This document shows, one piece after another, positions 21,715 to 32,999 of a DNA stretch of 64,000 bases. The stretch covers positions 113,163,937-113,227,936 of the forward strand of contig NC_134462.1 of NCBI RefSeq assembly GCF_047948215.1. The letters run 5' to 3'. The stretch comes from Lycorma delicatula (lineage: Eukaryota > Arthropoda > Insecta > Hemiptera > Fulgoridae). Each line of letters opens with the position of its first letter. Position 1 is the stretch's first letter. Below the pieces are notes generated by a model, which was given only the letters and a program-made list of their open reading frames with translations, ran no database searches and was not told the origin of the DNA. A program made the position numbers and the translations under genes.

Positions 21715-22345
21715 TATAGAAGAAATTAAGGTCGTTATGAAATGTTTTGTTAGTATATAAATAATGGTGTAATTAAAAATCTTCAGCATTTCGTTTGAAA
21801 ATACTGAATTTATTTTAAGGGCAGATAGGCAATCATTTCCCAAAGTTCTATCTTGTACATTTAAAAGGGCTTTAGTGTTGAATAAAAAATTTATGCCGAT
21901 AGCTGTAATTTATTGGTGACCAGATAAGATAACCGAGGAAGTTTCAATCCAAGTTTTTGTTTCATCCATAAATGTTTTTTTCATACGAGTTATCTATCTA
22001 GATTCATGCCTAAATATTTCATTCTCTAACTGCGAATTAAATTTGCCATTTAAGGTCAAAATTGGACATTAAAATAAAGGCTACATACCCTTTATTTAAT
22101 ATATTTGTTTATATAGATTTTCAGACATATCTTCATTTACTTTAATTTAAAAAAAAAAAACTTTTGATATTATTAATTTGGTTTTTCGGTTTTCAGAGAC
22201 TCGAATCCGTAACGTACCTATTGCCAATTTCCTATATAATCTATGAAAATCACTGTAACAACTGATAAATGTTCTAGAGAATTCTTTGATATAAAAAAAA
22301 GAACGGGATTTACTATACTCCCTTGAGGAACTCCAGAATAAAACA
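21715..22345 (-). pseudogene. Jockey-like LINE reverse-transcriptase fragment
   Basis: Starting from 22345 on the minus strand, FYSGVPQGSIVNPVLFF is reverse-transcriptase motif B. Further down come KYLGMNLDR (about 22015), a stretch with KHLWMKQKLGLKL, then LSYLVTNKLQLSA, ending with a diverged ELWEMIAYL-like block and NEMLKIFN. This order (PQGS, KYLGxxLDR, LxxK, LWG) is that of Jockey-clade elements. The YADD box and parts between are lost or out of frame. The N-terminal endonuclease is not visible. Confidence 0.75.
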
Positions 22346-22510
22346 AATTAAAAAAATGATTAACAAGTACGTAGTTATAATATAAATAATATATTACATT
22401 TATGAATATAAATATAATTTATTATAAAATGTTACCTCTACAATCGTTTCATTCGAATTTATTTCCTGCTTAATATGAGCAAATACTTGTACAGGGTTAA
22501 AAAAACAAAC

Positions 22511-22795
22511 CCGCCGGCTTCGTCTAGTGGTAAACGCGTTTTAGTGAATCAGCTGATTTGGAAGTCGAGAGTTCCAGCACTCAAGTCCTAGTAAAGGCAG
22601 TTATTTTATACCGATTTGAATACTAGATCGTGGATACCAATGTTCTTTGGTGGTTGGTTTTCAATTAACCACACATCTCAGGAATGGTCAACATGAGACT
22701 ACAAGACTACACTTACATTCATACATATCATCCTCATTCATCCTCCGAAGTAATACCAGAGGGTAATTCCCCGAGGCTAAACAGGAAAAAGGAAA
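22511..22795 (+). mobile_element. SINE family A, copy 3, with 16-bp TSD
   Basis: Head ccgccggcttcgtctagtgg, B-box region gagttccagcactcaagtcc, central block and tail gaggctaaacaggaaaaagg are all present. Flanked by ggttaaaaaaacaaac (22495-22510) and ggttaaagaaacaaac (22796-22811), a 15/16 match. Family orientation and A-rich end are as in the other copies. Confidence 0.9.
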
Positions 22796-22811
22796 GGTTA
22801 AAGAAACAAAC

Positions 22812-24660
22812 ACTATATCACATGTAACTACATGTTATAATAAAAAAATAATTTTCAAATCACGTGTTTATTTTTTTTTAATTTTCCATTTTCAATTATT
22901 TATTTTTTTTGTAAATGCTTTCATCTATGTGTAGTGGAAAACAACGTTATCAATTAAGCGAACTAGCGATTCCATTTAAATATTATAAAATTGTTTTTTT
23001 ACAGTTTCAATTATGTATTACTCCCTTTTTTTTTGCTTTGATTTATTATCATTTAACTCCAGAAGAAACCGTTTAATAACCTTTGAAAAAACAAATTGCG
23101 CGAGTAACTTAATAGATATGATGATGTGATAAAATGACGAACTTTAAACATAATTTATCCGTAAAAATTAGAAAACATAACATGAGACAAAAGTAAAGTT
23201 AAAAAAAGAAGAAATAACTGTTTTCGAGATAAACAAGCATCATACCAGGCTTACTATAAAAAAGTGAAGAACGAAGTGGTTTTGTCTTCCCCTTTCTTCA
23301 CTCAGATAAATATATTGTAGTGTATCTATATTGCATACAATGCCTATTTATATACAGCTGATATTCAGGCCTATAAATGTGAAGCGAGCTCGCTTGATCA
23401 CAGCAGGGATTGATAGTACAATAATCATTACTTTCATAGAAAAGAACGTTGAAAAAGTAGTTACATATTCAACGCGGTATAATATTATGAACGGCAATTT
23501 TTTTGATTGAAGATCTCATCTCATGTACATATGTTATAAAAATTAATATATATATAAATTTTTTTAATAAATAATCAATAAATATATATAAAATATTAAG
23601 TATCGGGTATTTATAAATTTTCATTGATGAGATAAAACTATTATATTACTAAGTGCAGACACATGAGCTCATAATCTATTGTATGAATTTCTAAACTGTT
23701 AGAAGGACGTTTTATTTTCCTAACATACTCGTATTACAAAGTTTTTGTTGCCTCATGTAACCAATATATTGAAATATAAAATATTAAAAGAAAAAGACTT
23801 AAACTGAAAAAAAAGAAAAGGTAAAAATAAAACAAGATAAGGAAATAGGGTTATACATCAGTTTACAGAGTAAGTTTTACAGTACTGTGACAAATAGTTT
23901 GAGTCTATTAGATGCCTCTAGAGGCCGTTTATCAACTCACCTCACGCGTACTCCTGTCCGAAGTGAAGCATTCCTATCGTCTTGTAAAGGAATTTCCAAT
24001 GGGCTTATCTTCTTGGTTTCAGTATCTCATTGGATAGCCATTCTTTTCCTGTTTTCTGTTATCGGACACCTAAATTGCTTCAGTTTTGTAAAGGAATGGA
24101 AGTTTCGACTGTCTAGCCTACATAATTTTCCCTTCTTTGACCACTTTAACATGTATACTGCTTACTTCTACCGACGTCCCAGCGTTCAAATTTCTTTAAA
24201 ATTCCTTTTAAATTGCTATGTTACAATATAAGTATTAATATTCAGTCTCAGTATCAGTCAGCAATATAAGTATTCATTAATATCATAATGCTTTTTAATT
24301 TAAAAAAAATATATATTAAATAAAATATTTCATAATAATAGTAATATAATGTTTTACTAAAGAAAATCAATACACAAATTAATTTATCAGTTATAATTTA
24401 TCTTTGTATGCATATAATCCGTTAACAGAGTCGCTAAAAATATATGATGCTAATTATTCATAAGTAAATTCTGTAACTAGATTAGTTCTACAGTATAAAG
24501 CATCCTTTAAATAATTACAAAATAAATTCAAATCTTGTCCGTTCAAATAATTACAAAGTTTAGATTAATAATTGCAAAATTACCTTTGTTTAGAAATTTT
24601 TATTAAAATATTTTATATTTTACGTTTTAAAGATATTTATATATGTGTGTATGTGTGTTA
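22812..24660. other. AT-rich spacer; one unassigned 114-codon frame
   Basis: The frame 23887-24231 is compositionally richer in GC than its flanks (tagatgcctctagaggccgt; cacctcacgcgtactcctgt). Its end, gtctagcctacataattttc, resembles the antisense of the LINE C-terminus seen at 16826-17036. It may therefore be a badly decayed minus-strand LINE fragment; I do not call a gene. The rest is featureless. Confidence 0.4.
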
Positions 24661-24667
24661 TACGAGA

Positions 24668-24698
<31 letters not shown>

Positions 24699-24797
24699 CA
24701 CCACACCACACACCATCCAAACCACACACCACCCACACCACACACAAACACACACACACACACACAACACACAATACACACACACACACACACAAAC
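24668..24797. repeat. Imperfect CA microsatellite
   Basis: About 130 bp of CA with CCA, AAA and CCAAACC interruptions, preceded by a short TG run. The frames across it on both strands are repeat artefacts. Confidence 0.95.
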
Positions 24798-24829
24798 ATA
24801 CAACGTTTTATATATTAATATATAGATGA

Positions 24830-26345
24830 TAAAAATGGAGTATATCCAAAGCAAATCTTTCCTTTAAAAAAATTGACTAACATATATACATATTTAGAAA
24901 ACAAACACAATTGTGGATTTTTTCCATAAAATATAGTTATAAAATTAAAGTTCTGACTTATCTTTACTAAATTATTTCGACAATAGTTATCGAAAGAAAA
25001 TTTGAGTTGAAACTCATAATTTTGAAAATATTCATGTAAATAAAATAAAGTTTAAAAATAAATGGCTTAGTAAAAACACTAGAAGTAAAAAATAAATTTT
25101 AAAATTTCAACTTTTTGACGTTGGTGCCAAATTATAACTAAAAACTAAGCGGCAATGAGTTTCATAATTTTCCCCATTTTATTGGGAAATATTTAAACAA
25201 CAATATTATTTAAAATTATATCAAAAAAAAGAAAAAAAATTCTTAATATTAATATCTCATACATTTAAGTCACGCTATAAAATTTCCTGTTGTAATGTTT
25301 AAAAAAGCTGGCAGTGAACTGAAAAAAAGATGAATTAATAATTTGATTAATTTTAAATATTTAACACTAATTTTGAAGCCAAGATGGAAAACAAAATAAA
25401 AAAAATCAACATATCACAATTTCAAAAAATACGTTTACGACTTTTTAAAAATTTAGGGCTTATACATCAGGGGGAAATATTTTTTTTTTAACTTTAGGAG
25501 CTCCTCCGTCAGGGGAGGGGTTAGTGTACTTTGTTTGTTTTAAAGAACGTTTTAAGCATTAAAAATCTGAAATTAAGGAAACTTTTTTTTTTCATTTTGG
25601 GGCTCCTATACTCAAGGAGAAGGATTCGATTAAAATTAAATTTTTAAGAAAGTAATCTCTAAGTGGTGATAATTAATTTAAAAAAAAAAAATTTTAAATT
25701 CTTTAAAAGTTAGAAACATTCAACCATAATTCTAAATAAACAAAATTTTAATTTTTTTTTTGGAAGAGGTGAAAATTTTTGGTTAATCTCTTTTTTTTTT
25801 CAAGAAATTCTAAAGAATAACAGAAATGTAATGAGTAAATGATGATGAGTGGATGGATTTAAATTTAAGATAAAATTAAAAAAAAAAAATCATTAAAATA
25901 TTTTTTTTCATATACACTATTGGTGTGGGATGGTAAAACAAAATTAATAGTGGTTTAAAGGCCTAACGATATAAAAAATACAGATACAAAAACCTGCCAA
26001 CTCCTTTTCTTAAGTAAAGTAGCTAAAAAGAAAAATACAGTTATTTTTTGGGGAGGGGGTGAATATTAAATAAAACGTTTTTGAAATTTGTAAGAAAAAC
26101 TTTTGTAAGAAAAAGGTTTTGCTAAAGTACCCTAATAAAGATTTGAAATTTTATTTCGGCTAAATCATTCCCACCTTTTTACAGTTTTTGGAAAAATTTA
26201 ACACTATTTTCTCCCCCCCTCCCAGAAGATCTTCCAAGTTTGAATAAAATCGGTCAACGGAATCCAGAATTATAAGACTACATTCATACATACATTCATA
26301 CAATACATACAATAAATACGTTCATACAGTACATAAGGCTAACAT
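24830..26345. repeat. Diffuse A/T-tract-rich repeat region
   Basis: Several poly-T runs are each followed by GC-richer phrases (ggagctcctccgtcagggga; tggggctcctatactcaagg; gggagggggtgaat), suggesting degenerate copies of one 100-150-bp unit. It ends with aagtttgaataaaatcggtc and a run of catacatacattcatac. That phrase type (a sentence-like aaaatcggtc... motif then catacat runs) also closes other dispersed repeats in the window. No coding potential. Confidence 0.4.
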
Positions 26346-26739
26346 ACATACGTACAAGCACAAATGTTATAAAACCAACATTTGTCTTATATATGTTTAA
26401 TATATATTGTCAATATGTTTACATATTGTCCGGCTGACAAAAATTATTATTCTAGGGGAGCATTGGGATAAACAATTTTTTTCGCGGATTATTTACAATT
26501 TATTTAATTCTATTTTGTTAATTTTTAAAAAATATTTCCTTAAGGTACAAAGCTTAAAATGGCCAATTTTTTTTACCGACCTATATACTTTCCTGCTCGT
26601 TACAGCTGTAGTAGTATATATCGTTATATCTCGGAAAGTAATAACCGATATTCCGTATTATCTCCTTTTTTTAAATATTTTACAAATAATAAATAACTTT
26701 GGCATGTACAGATTATATTTAAATAGCATTAATTAACAA
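26346..26739. other. AT-rich spacer
   Basis: Contains a 109-codon frame at 26407-26736 whose hydrophobic, Ile/Tyr/Phe-rich product is what AT-rich DNA yields by chance; no motif is recognised. Confidence 0.45.
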
Positions 26740-27115
26740 TTAAACTATAGTAAAATTAGCGACAACCTACTGTGATTGAAATTCATTTATCAATAATATT
26801 TTTTTGGAAAGGGTTGGTTTTCTGAAAATTTTTTCGCCAATATTATTTATATAGAATAGGCAATAAGTAAGACGGGAAAGAAGTTTGATATTTTTATTGG
26901 AATGGATTACTTTAACTTTTTCATTTTCCCCCCAGCTCGGCGGAATTTTTTATAAAAATTCTATAGCATCGATGTCCTACATATATATAGAAGCCATTCT
27001 ACCAGATATTAAGTTTTTATATTACAAGTTCAAAGCTTAGTGTCCCTAAAACATACTATGCATATGTGTAACTATTTAATAACAAAAAAATTAGTTAAAT
27101 CCAACACTGTTTAAA
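26740..27115 (+). repeat. Diverged dispersed repeat S, copy 2
   Basis: Counterpart of 1880-2335. tcgccaatattat, aggcaataag, ttctaccagat and aaaacata blocks occur in the same order. A CCCCCC run and extra ATATAT differ between copies. Non-coding. Confidence 0.5.
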
Positions 27116-27564
27116 TTGTTATATTTGATGGATGGATTACTTTTTTGTAAATAATGTTTTCTCACAAATATTATATTATTATCATCATAAAGGGAATAAA
27201 GAGAATAAGAAAACATTTACTCTAAAATTTTAACCATTTACGCAGCTACAATTTTAGTATTGGTTGCCGTTGCATTTTATTACTGTTTGAAAAAAAAATT
27301 ATGCAAAAACACGTTTTTAATATCTGCGTTTTGGTGGTAGGCTAAACAAATAAAGAGCTCTACGTTCATCATATATCTATGTAGAAAATGAGTTAAACAT
27401 ACCTTCAAAAATAGGTAACATGGTAAAATAGCGAAAATTGCACGTTACACAAAACTATACAACTTCTCGGTTGGTAGCGAGTAAAGTAGCGAATTACTAC
27501 TACCGTTTAATTCTATTGTTAAAAAGATACAGGTTAGCTTTAATCCCAGCAGGCTAAAACACTG

Positions 27565-27862
27565 AACCCACCGGGTTGGTCTAGTGGTGAACGCGTCTTC
27601 CCAAATCAGCTGATTTGGAAGTCAAGAGTTCCAGCATTCAAGTCCTAGTAAAGCCAGTTATTTTTACACGGATTTGAATTCTAGATCGTGGATATCGGTG
27701 TTCTTTGGTGGTTGGGTTTCAATTAACCACACATCTCAGGAATGGTCGAACTGAGAATGTACAAGACTACACTTCATTTACACTCACACATATCAACCTC
27801 ATTCATCCTCTGAAGAATTATCTAAACGGTAGTTACCGGAGGCTAAACAGGAAAAAAGAAGA
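27565..27862 (+). mobile_element. SINE family A, most complete copy, perfect TSD
   Basis: The best-preserved copy. Head cccaccgggttggtctagtg (A-box region), cagctgatttggaagtcaag, B-box region gttccagcattcaagtccta, spacer ttatttttacacggatttga, central block gttctttggtggttgggttt and cacatctcaggaatggtcga, tail ttaccggaggctaaacagga with A-rich end. Flanked by a perfect 14-bp repeat aggctaaaacactg at 27551-27564 and 27863-27876. About 298 bp long. Transcription would be by Pol III from the internal A and B boxes. Confidence 0.95.
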
Positions 27863-28171
27863 AGGCTAAAACACTGGCAATATCCCGTACTAAATTGTCC
27901 CACATTTAAACCCTAGCCTATATTTAGACAATGTCTGTTAAGACGCAGGGTATTTAAATGAGGAACTTTAAATTTCAAAAATGTTGAATAACTGCCGCCT
28001 TGGTTGGATTTAATTATTTTACATATTTGATATTCGCTAGTTAATACTCTTTTCAACTTTCAAAATAAGTTAATATATGTTAAAAAAAATATATATTTTT
28101 CTTGTATTGCGTGGCAACGAAAATAATGGTATCGAAATAAAGTAGTATTACAAAAGTAATTCAGTGATTTA

Positions 28172-29464
28172 GCCAGGGTGACTTACGGGAAACGGATGTT
28201 TTTTGAACAGACAGTGCATTTTTGTTACATGTGGTAGGGAGATTGAGATTAGGTAATTCACTTGAGTGCGGCCTACCCCATTTTAGTCACAATGGAGCAG
28301 TGGACGAAACAGCATCGTGTTTTCGCTTACGATACTTTTATTCGAAATAATGAGTCTATTGTCACAATACAGCGGATCTTTTGCCGCCACTTCAACCTCG
28401 GTCGGAATGACAAAGTTCCACGCCGAAACACATTGTTAAGATGGCTTGAGGCGTTCAGAACAACAGGAAAAATAACAAAGAAAAAGCCACCAGGCCCTGC
28501 AAGAACCGTAAGGACGCCCGAAAACATCGGCAGAGTCCGAGTCGATCTGCACGCAGACATGCACAAGAACTAAACATGAACTCTGATTGTGTGAGGAAGA
28601 TTTTACGACTTTATTTGAAATTCCATCCGTATAAAATGCAAGGTGATCTAGCAACTCAAAATGGAGGACTATGAACAAAGAAAAGACTTCGGGGTGCGTC
28701 TTCAAGTGTTGTTTAATTATAGTCCTAACGCAATACTGTTAATGAGCGACAAAGGTCATTTTCACCTAAAGTGCTCGTAAACAAACAAAACTTTCGTTAC
28801 TGGGCCCATCAAAAACCCTGTAACGTTCATGATAAACCTCTCCACTCTCCGAAAGTTACTGTTTGGTGTACGGTTGCCCGTTTTGGAGTAATGGGGCCGT
28901 ATTTTTTCGAGGAAAATGGCGTCACGGTGACGGTAAACACACACGTTGAATACATTTCTCGGACCAGAACTTCAGAGGCGAGAATTAAACATGAAAAACG
29001 TTTATTTCCAACAGGCCACAGCGCACATTGCCCGCACATCAATGGCAGTTGTGAGAAACATGTTTCCTGGCCAGCTGATTTCGCGCTTTGGTGACCTACC
29101 GTGGTCGCCAAGGTCGCCGCGTCACCGGATTTGTTCTCCTGTGATTACTTCGTATGGGAATTTTGAAAGAACGTGTTTATACTCACAAACCCCGTAATTT
29201 AATAGACTTGAAAGATGAAATTATAGAAGAGGTGCATTCGTATGAACAAGACATGTTGACCGGAGTTGAGGATTTTTCTAAAGAGGCTGGAAACTTACAT
29301 TCAAATGAATGACCACCACACGAGTGACATAATTTTAAAAAAGTGATTTTTCATTAAAAAGTATGTTTTCACCTTTATTTGTGAAAACAATAAAATAATA
29401 TTAATTTGTAAATTAAATTTGTACTGCTCATTTGAAAACCGTCCGTTTCCCGTAACTCACTCTA
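28172..29464 (+). mobile_element. Mariner-like element (DUF4817 type), full length, inactive
   Basis: The inner parts of the ends pair: ttacgggaaacggatg... near 28184 and the complement of gtccgtttcccgtaactcac near 29441-29460. A TA sits at 28170-28171 and another at or near 29463-29466; the outer few bases of the left end differ, so the exact boundary is uncertain by a few bases. Length about 1.29 kb. The internal transposase is decayed. Termini are unlike those of the elements at 11227 and 17384, so this is a third mariner-like family in the window. Confidence 0.85.
28292..29312 (+). pseudogene. Mariner-like transposase pseudogene (DUF4817 type)
   Basis: The first 94 codons from ATG 28292 are open: MEQWTKQHRVFAYDTFIRNN, then the helix-turn-helix with HFNLGRNDKVPRRNTLLRWL and the linker KKKPPGPARTVRTPENIGRV, i.e. 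an intact DUF4817-like domain. Then frames break. MSDKGHFHL near 28742 keeps the first catalytic aspartate but has K where E is usual. LHSPKVTVWCTVARFGVMGP and FFEENGVTVTVN are well kept. In NVYFQQATAHIAR (about 28993-29032) the two residues that normally sit between QQ and AT, including the second catalytic aspartate, are missing. SPDL...CDY is readable only in a shifted frame near 29121. Inactive. Confidence 0.9.
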
Positions 29465-29465
29465 T

Positions 29466-30553
29466 ACAAATGTTAGTTTAGAAAACATTAAATTCAACAT
29501 GATTAGAGAAAAATAAACCGGCAGTTATAAAATACAATCTTTACGGTGGAAGAGAGCTTTTGTTATCAATCTTTTTAAAAGTTTTCATTGAAAGATGTGT
29601 CAAAATAAAATAATATATATTTATTACAATATGTAACAATATATATATATATATATATTATTTATTTAAAAGTGTTTAATTTTCTTACTATTGAATAAAT
29701 AAATATAAGCAAAATGTTCAAAACATTTTTTCTCATGATAATATTTTGTAACCTATTTCCATCAATATTTTCCAACCCTTCAGTTCAATATTTTTCTGCG
29801 AGAAAATTGTTACAATCAATATATGAAATATAGTACACACAAGCTACAACACCAAATTTTATTATAATATGTTAAATTAGACCGTTTATGATATGTAATA
29901 CAAAATTGATAACAATATACATTCTTATATTTGTGAACGTATCCATGCATAGAGTTACTGGTATATATGTACTAGCAGACCATTAAACGAAAAGAAAAAT
30001 CATAATTAAAAACGAAAAGTAAGAGAAAACTCTAGGGTAAGCCTATTTTCTTTCTAGTAGAAACGAGGTTTCCTCTTTTGTGTGCTATAATCGCCAGGAA
30101 TGTAAAAACTACTAGTTTACATTATCGAAGTCATTTTATAAAATTGTTTATTTTACTTCAGGATTTTTTTAATGTTGCTCTATAATATTTATTAAAAAAT
30201 AGCATGTTTTTGAAAACATTTATATTACGAACCCTTTATTGAAAAAAAAAAATTAATTTTATCCTGTATTAAACTATTTTGTCTGCTTTCACGAAATTAC
30301 AATTTAACATTCAATAAGTTCCTTAATAAATTTTTACTACTGGGAAAGAATTGTACAACTTTCTCGGTGGAGCCGGGAAAAATATTAGACTTATTATTAA
30401 TCATTAACTTATAAGTATATTTTATTTTAATTGAGGGAACTTATTATTAATCCCTTACTTCTGAATTAAAATGGTCAAACTCATAACTAAAGTGATATAC
30501 TAATGTAATGAAAACTAATTAGTACAAGTAGGTAATAATTCTACCTACCTAAA
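29466..30553. other. AT-rich spacer with short TA tract
   Basis: A TA tract of about 20 bp at 29640-29660. No gene or element recognised in the rest. Confidence 0.5.
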
Positions 30554-30565
30554 CTACATTTACCT

Positions 30566-30902
30566 TCTTTCTGTTTCCTGTTTAGCCTGCGGTAATTACT
30601 GTTCAGATAATACTTTAGAGGATGAATGAGGATGATATGTATGATTGTAAATGAAACGTAGTCTTCTGCAGTCTCAGTTCGACCATTCCTTAAGATGTGT
30701 GGTTAATTGAAACCCAACCGGCAAAGAACACCAGTATCCACGACCTACTATTCATTTATTTATTAATATTCATTTATTTAGTATTCATTTATTTAGTAAA
30801 AATAAGTAGCTTTACTAGGATTTGAACGATGGAACTCTCGACTTTCACAAATCATCTGATTTGGAAAGGCGCGTTTACCAATAGACCAACCCGGCGGGTT
30901 AT
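30566..30902 (-). mobile_element. SINE family A, copy with internal expansion
   Basis: Minus-strand copy: tail cctgtttagcctgcggtaat at the left, central block gttcgaccattccttaagat, head accaacccggcgggtt at the right end. Between the central block and the B box, a unit attcatttattta is repeated three times (about 30750-30795), lengthening the copy. Possible target repeat: ctacatttacct (30554-30565) and ctaattttacct (30903-30914), 10/12. Confidence 0.85.
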
Positions 30903-30983
30903 CTAATTTTACCTAATTCTATCTTTGAATTCAGAAACGATAAAAAAGTGTTTTTTTCCCTACGTACGTATACTACATTGTTT

Positions 30984-31112
30984 TTAGCCTCCCTGACCAC
31001 CGTTAGTACTTCTTCAGAGAATGAGATGAAATCGCAATTTTTTAGCATACGAAAATGCCATGCCGGGCCGGGATTCGAACCGGGGACCTCCGGATGAAAG
31101 GTCGAGACCTAC
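30984..31112 (-). mobile_element. SINE family C, 5'-truncated copy
   Basis: Minus-strand copy: tail block cctccctgaccaccgttagt and cttcagagaatgagatgaaa, body catacgaaaatgccatgccg, and B box in complement (gattcgaaccggggacctcc). It stops after ggtcgagacct, so the A-box part of the head is missing. Confidence 0.82.
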
Positions 31113-31338
31113 ACTCATAAATCCTTCCGGAATTTTTCAATATTCATTTTTTTTTTTTTTTGGTTGGAAATGCTCAAGAAATTTCAAGATCTAAAAGAAC
31201 TTTGAGAGGTAAAATTTGACTAAATCAGCAAACGTTCCTTACGAAGTATACAACCAGGAAAGTAAAATAGTTTAATTAAGAACAAAGTTTTACCCTCCGT
31301 CATCTATGTTTTTGAACTGTTCTAAGGTCATTTCCACA

Positions 31339-31609
31339 CGTAAGAATCTATATTGTGTTTTTAACTTAAGATCTGTACTTGTAGTATGATATGACGTATG
31401 ATTGTGTGTGTGGGCGATCTCCCCCTACCTGATTGAATGCGTTATTAGCTATGCCAGGGAGGGTGGATAGCCAGGGGTGGAGGTTTAGTCGGTAGTGCGC
31501 AGCTATACATACGCTTTTTCTATAAACTTGCGGGACCTGTTAGCGACCCCGATACTGCTTCGGCGTCTGTAAAATGAATTTCCCACCTCTACAAAAAAAA
31601 AGAATAAAA
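31339..31609 (+). mobile_element. Poly(A) retroposon with 12-bp TSD, family unknown
   Basis: The 271-bp insert ends in an A-rich run (acaaaaaaaaagaataaaa) and is flanked by a perfect 12-bp repeat gtcatttccaca at 31327-31338 and 31610-31621. The interior is moderately GC-rich (gcgatctccccctacctgat; tgcgggacctgttagcgacc) with no open frame and no Pol III boxes. It is best read as the 3' untranslated end of a 5'-truncated non-LTR retrotransposon. The parent family is not identified. Confidence 0.85.
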
Positions 31610-31652
31610 GTCATTTCCACATACAGCAGCCATTATTATTATTGTTATTTAA

Positions 31653-31691
31653 ATTATTACTTCAGATCTCGAAAAGATCTGAAGTAATAAT
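31653..31691. repeat. Perfect 17-bp hairpin, 5-nt loop
   Basis: attattacttcagatct, loop cgaaa, then the exact complement. It lies about 30 bp after the retroposon at 31339-31609. No T-run follows on + that would suggest a terminator. The origin could be a MITE relic or a local fold-back mutation. Confidence 0.9.
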
Positions 31692-32524
31692 GAAGGAAAG
31701 AAAATTAAAAATATAATTGGGGAGAATCTTGATTGTTAGAAAAGGATACCATCCATAGAATGTAAGCAAACAACATTGTAAAGACTTGTCTAAACAGGTG
31801 ATTTCTATAAAACACTGTAGGAGGAGAAGTAGATAAGCTTCTACTCTCCATAAACAATTTATATGTAAACATGCAGGATAGGAAGCCTTCTCTAACTGAC
31901 AGCCGTGATTTCCAGCGATTTCAATGGAAAGTCTGTTTTCCAACTCGCTAACTGAATTTATAAAAGTATAAAAATATTATTATTTTTTAATGTAATAATG
32001 ATTATATACAGATGGTTATTAAAGTATGACAACTATTAATAAATTAACCTTCAGCAACAATTAAACATACAAAAATGAAGTTTAAAAAATGCTCCTTCCT
32101 GGAAACGATATGTTTCTTAGTATGCGACCACCACTCTTATAATCTCCCATTAAGGGCAACTCAAAAATTTTAAATGAAAAGGGTAAACATTTTAAAGGGT
32201 ATTGAAAAATTAAAAAAATCTTCTACAACCATAATAAAAATGTTGGCCAATTAGTATTTTTATAGCTGTTTTCAAAAGTGGCTAACAGTACACCCCGTTT
32301 AGTAGGCTAAGTTCTTTGAGAGTATTATATTTTAAACAACTCCCCCCCCCCCAACACACACACAAATATATATTTAAATTAAATGTGAAATAAGTGCTTT
32401 TTTTCATATCAATTGTTTTGAAATTGACTAAAAGAAAAAAAGTTGACTAATAAAATGCTATACTTAAACATATCTATTAATTTTTTTTTAATATATTATC
32501 TATTATCTACATATACATAATAGT
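31692..32524. other. AT-rich spacer; unassigned 93-codon minus frame
   Basis: The minus frame 31662-31943 (MENRLSIEIAGNHGCQLEKA...) has somewhat richer composition than its surroundings but no recognised domain. It starts upstream of and runs through the hairpin at 31653, so it is probably chance. A C-run and short CA tract lie at 32342-32363. Confidence 0.35.
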
Positions 32525-32840
32525 GCATCGTACTGGTTAATTAGTCGCCGCAAATCAGTTGTTTAACAACTCGAGGTCGAAAGTTCTGAGATTCAAATCC
32601 TAGTAAAAGTTAATTGTTTTAATACGGATTAGAATATTAGACGTGGATACCGGTTTAATTTGGTGGTTGGAGTTCAATTAACCACCCATCTCAGGAATGA
32701 TCGGCCTGAGTTTGTACAAGACTATAACCTCATTTACGTCATTAATATTATTCTCATCTCATTGGACCGTGGGGGAGGGGATTGTTCATTAGTTTCAACA
32801 GATGGTAGCGTACGCATTAGGAGAAAAAAAATTAATATAG
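32525..32840 (+). mobile_element. SINE family B, copy 2
   Basis: The degenerate head (gtactggttaattagtcgcc) and B box (tgagattcaaatcctagtaa) are followed by the shared central block (gtggataccggtttaatttg; cacccatctcaggaatgatc) and the family B tail (tctcatctcattggaccgtg) through to an A-run near 32830. The GC around 32765-32800 is part of this tail. Confidence 0.82.
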
Positions 32841-32999
32841 GAATGCCACGATGAAATTCAACTTGCACGAATACAGATGTGAAACGGGCACTTTTCATGC
32901 ATAATATACTATTATTTTCTATAGCCATTTGCGATTTTATACCATATGCACCGGTTTTCTTTAAATTAATTTTTTTTCTTTGGTTTTATATACACCCCT

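Noticed and set aside
23887..24231. 114-codon frame as a host gene
   Set aside because: No domain, no splice context, and its end resembles antisense LINE sequence.
26407..26736. 109-codon frame with hydrophobic product
   Set aside because: Composition equals the AT-rich surroundings; an Ile/Tyr/Phe-rich product is the expected chance translation.
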